A DNA stretch of 6,018 nucleotides from an uncultured Eubacteriales bacterium. GTDB taxonomy: Bacteria; Bacillota; Clostridia; Oscillospirales; QAKW01. The stretch covers positions 1 through 6,018 of the forward strand of contig CAKRPM010000088.1 of the NCBI GenBank assembly GCA_934378025.1. Reading direction: 5' to 3'. Below, one piece after another: positions 5,840 to 6,018 of the stretch. A program made the translations under genes and the position numbers. Positions within the stretch are counted from its first letter, which is position 1; every line of letters starts with the position of its first letter. Under the pieces are notes generated by a model, which was not told the DNA's origin, made no database searches, and worked only from the letters and a program-made list of their open reading frames with translations.

Positions 5840-6018
5840 GAGTCTGCCATCCAGGTACAGCCCACATCTTTGCCAAGGTCACAGGTATAACGCCACTGTA
5901 CGTCATCGCCCTGTGCAAGCTGATATCGCGAGCAACCGTAATTCGGGTACCAGCCGTTTACTTGATACATCCAACCGGAAAGCTCGCCGCAGTCAAATTC
6001 GTACAGATTGTGGATACC
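5836..6018 (-). CDS. DUF4430 (transcobalamin-like C-terminal domain) protein, C-terminal part
   Basis: Only the last 60 residues are in the window; the gene continues beyond position 6018. The visible part begins GIHNLYEFDCGELSG and includes SGWMYQVNGWYPNYGC (14-29 of the visible part) and YTCDLGKDVG (44-53). It matches the end of the DUF4430 domain, which is related to the C-terminal beta domain of transcobalamin and intrinsic factor. Such bacterial proteins are normally secreted or lipid-anchored, but the N-terminus that would show this is missing. Four cysteines (10, 29, 46, 54 of the visible part) could form disulfides, in keeping with an extracytoplasmic location. No sortase signal or C-terminal anchor follows the domain. 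The stop overlaps the ecfT start (ATGA), so it belongs to the ECF operon. A role in binding the imported ligand, perhaps a corrinoid, is inferred. Confidence 0.85.
   Translation of the reverse strand, partial: GIHNLYEFDCGELSGWMYQVNGWYPNYGCSRYQLAQGDDVQWRYTCDLGKDVGCTWMADS

Noticed and set aside
5694..5918. 74-codon minus-strand open frame across the DUF4430/ecfT junction
   Set aside because: It is out of frame with both the DUF4430 end and ecfT, which are supported by family resemblance.

Overview
The window looks like chromosomal DNA of a Gram-positive anaerobe, probably a clostridial Firmicute of mid GC content. The support is strong AAAGGAG-type ribosome binding sites, sigma-A-like promoters, a bacterial FatA/FatB-type acyl-ACP thioesterase and an energy-coupling factor (ECF) vitamin transporter. 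The genus cannot be named from this sequence. No phage, IS element, CRISPR array, tRNA or rRNA was seen.

Layout. (1) Positions 1-1398, minus strand: a two-gene aconitase X unit, with the catalytic large subunit (130-1398) followed 2 bp later by the start of the small swivelling subunit (1-127, cut by the window edge). The small subunit reads as frameshifted near position 43. (2) Positions 1399-1509: a compact divergent promoter region in which one palindromic hexamer, TTGCAA, is placed to serve as the -35 box of both the aconitase X unit and the thioesterase gene. (3) Positions 1510-2223, plus strand: an acyl-ACP thioesterase, ending in a strong, apparently bidirectional terminator (2224-2279). 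(4) Positions 2340-6018, minus strand: the end of an operon reading right to left. It holds the C-terminus of a DUF4430 (transcobalamin-like C-terminal domain) protein, EcfT, and an 877-residue protein that joins two ECF ATPase domains and a membrane S-component-like domain in one chain.

How the genes work together. The three genes on the right are tightly coupled (4-bp and 28-bp overlaps) and look like a complete dedicated ECF importer plus an extracytoplasmic binding protein. The DUF4430 domain is related to the C-terminal domain of animal transcobalamin and intrinsic factor, and the S-like domain resembles the CbrT-type group. A cobalamin or other corrinoid substrate is therefore the best guess, but it is an inference. 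Aconitase X probably dehydrates a small hydroxy acid or hydroxyproline. The thioesterase hydrolyses acyl-ACP. No metabolic link between these two and the transporter is visible.
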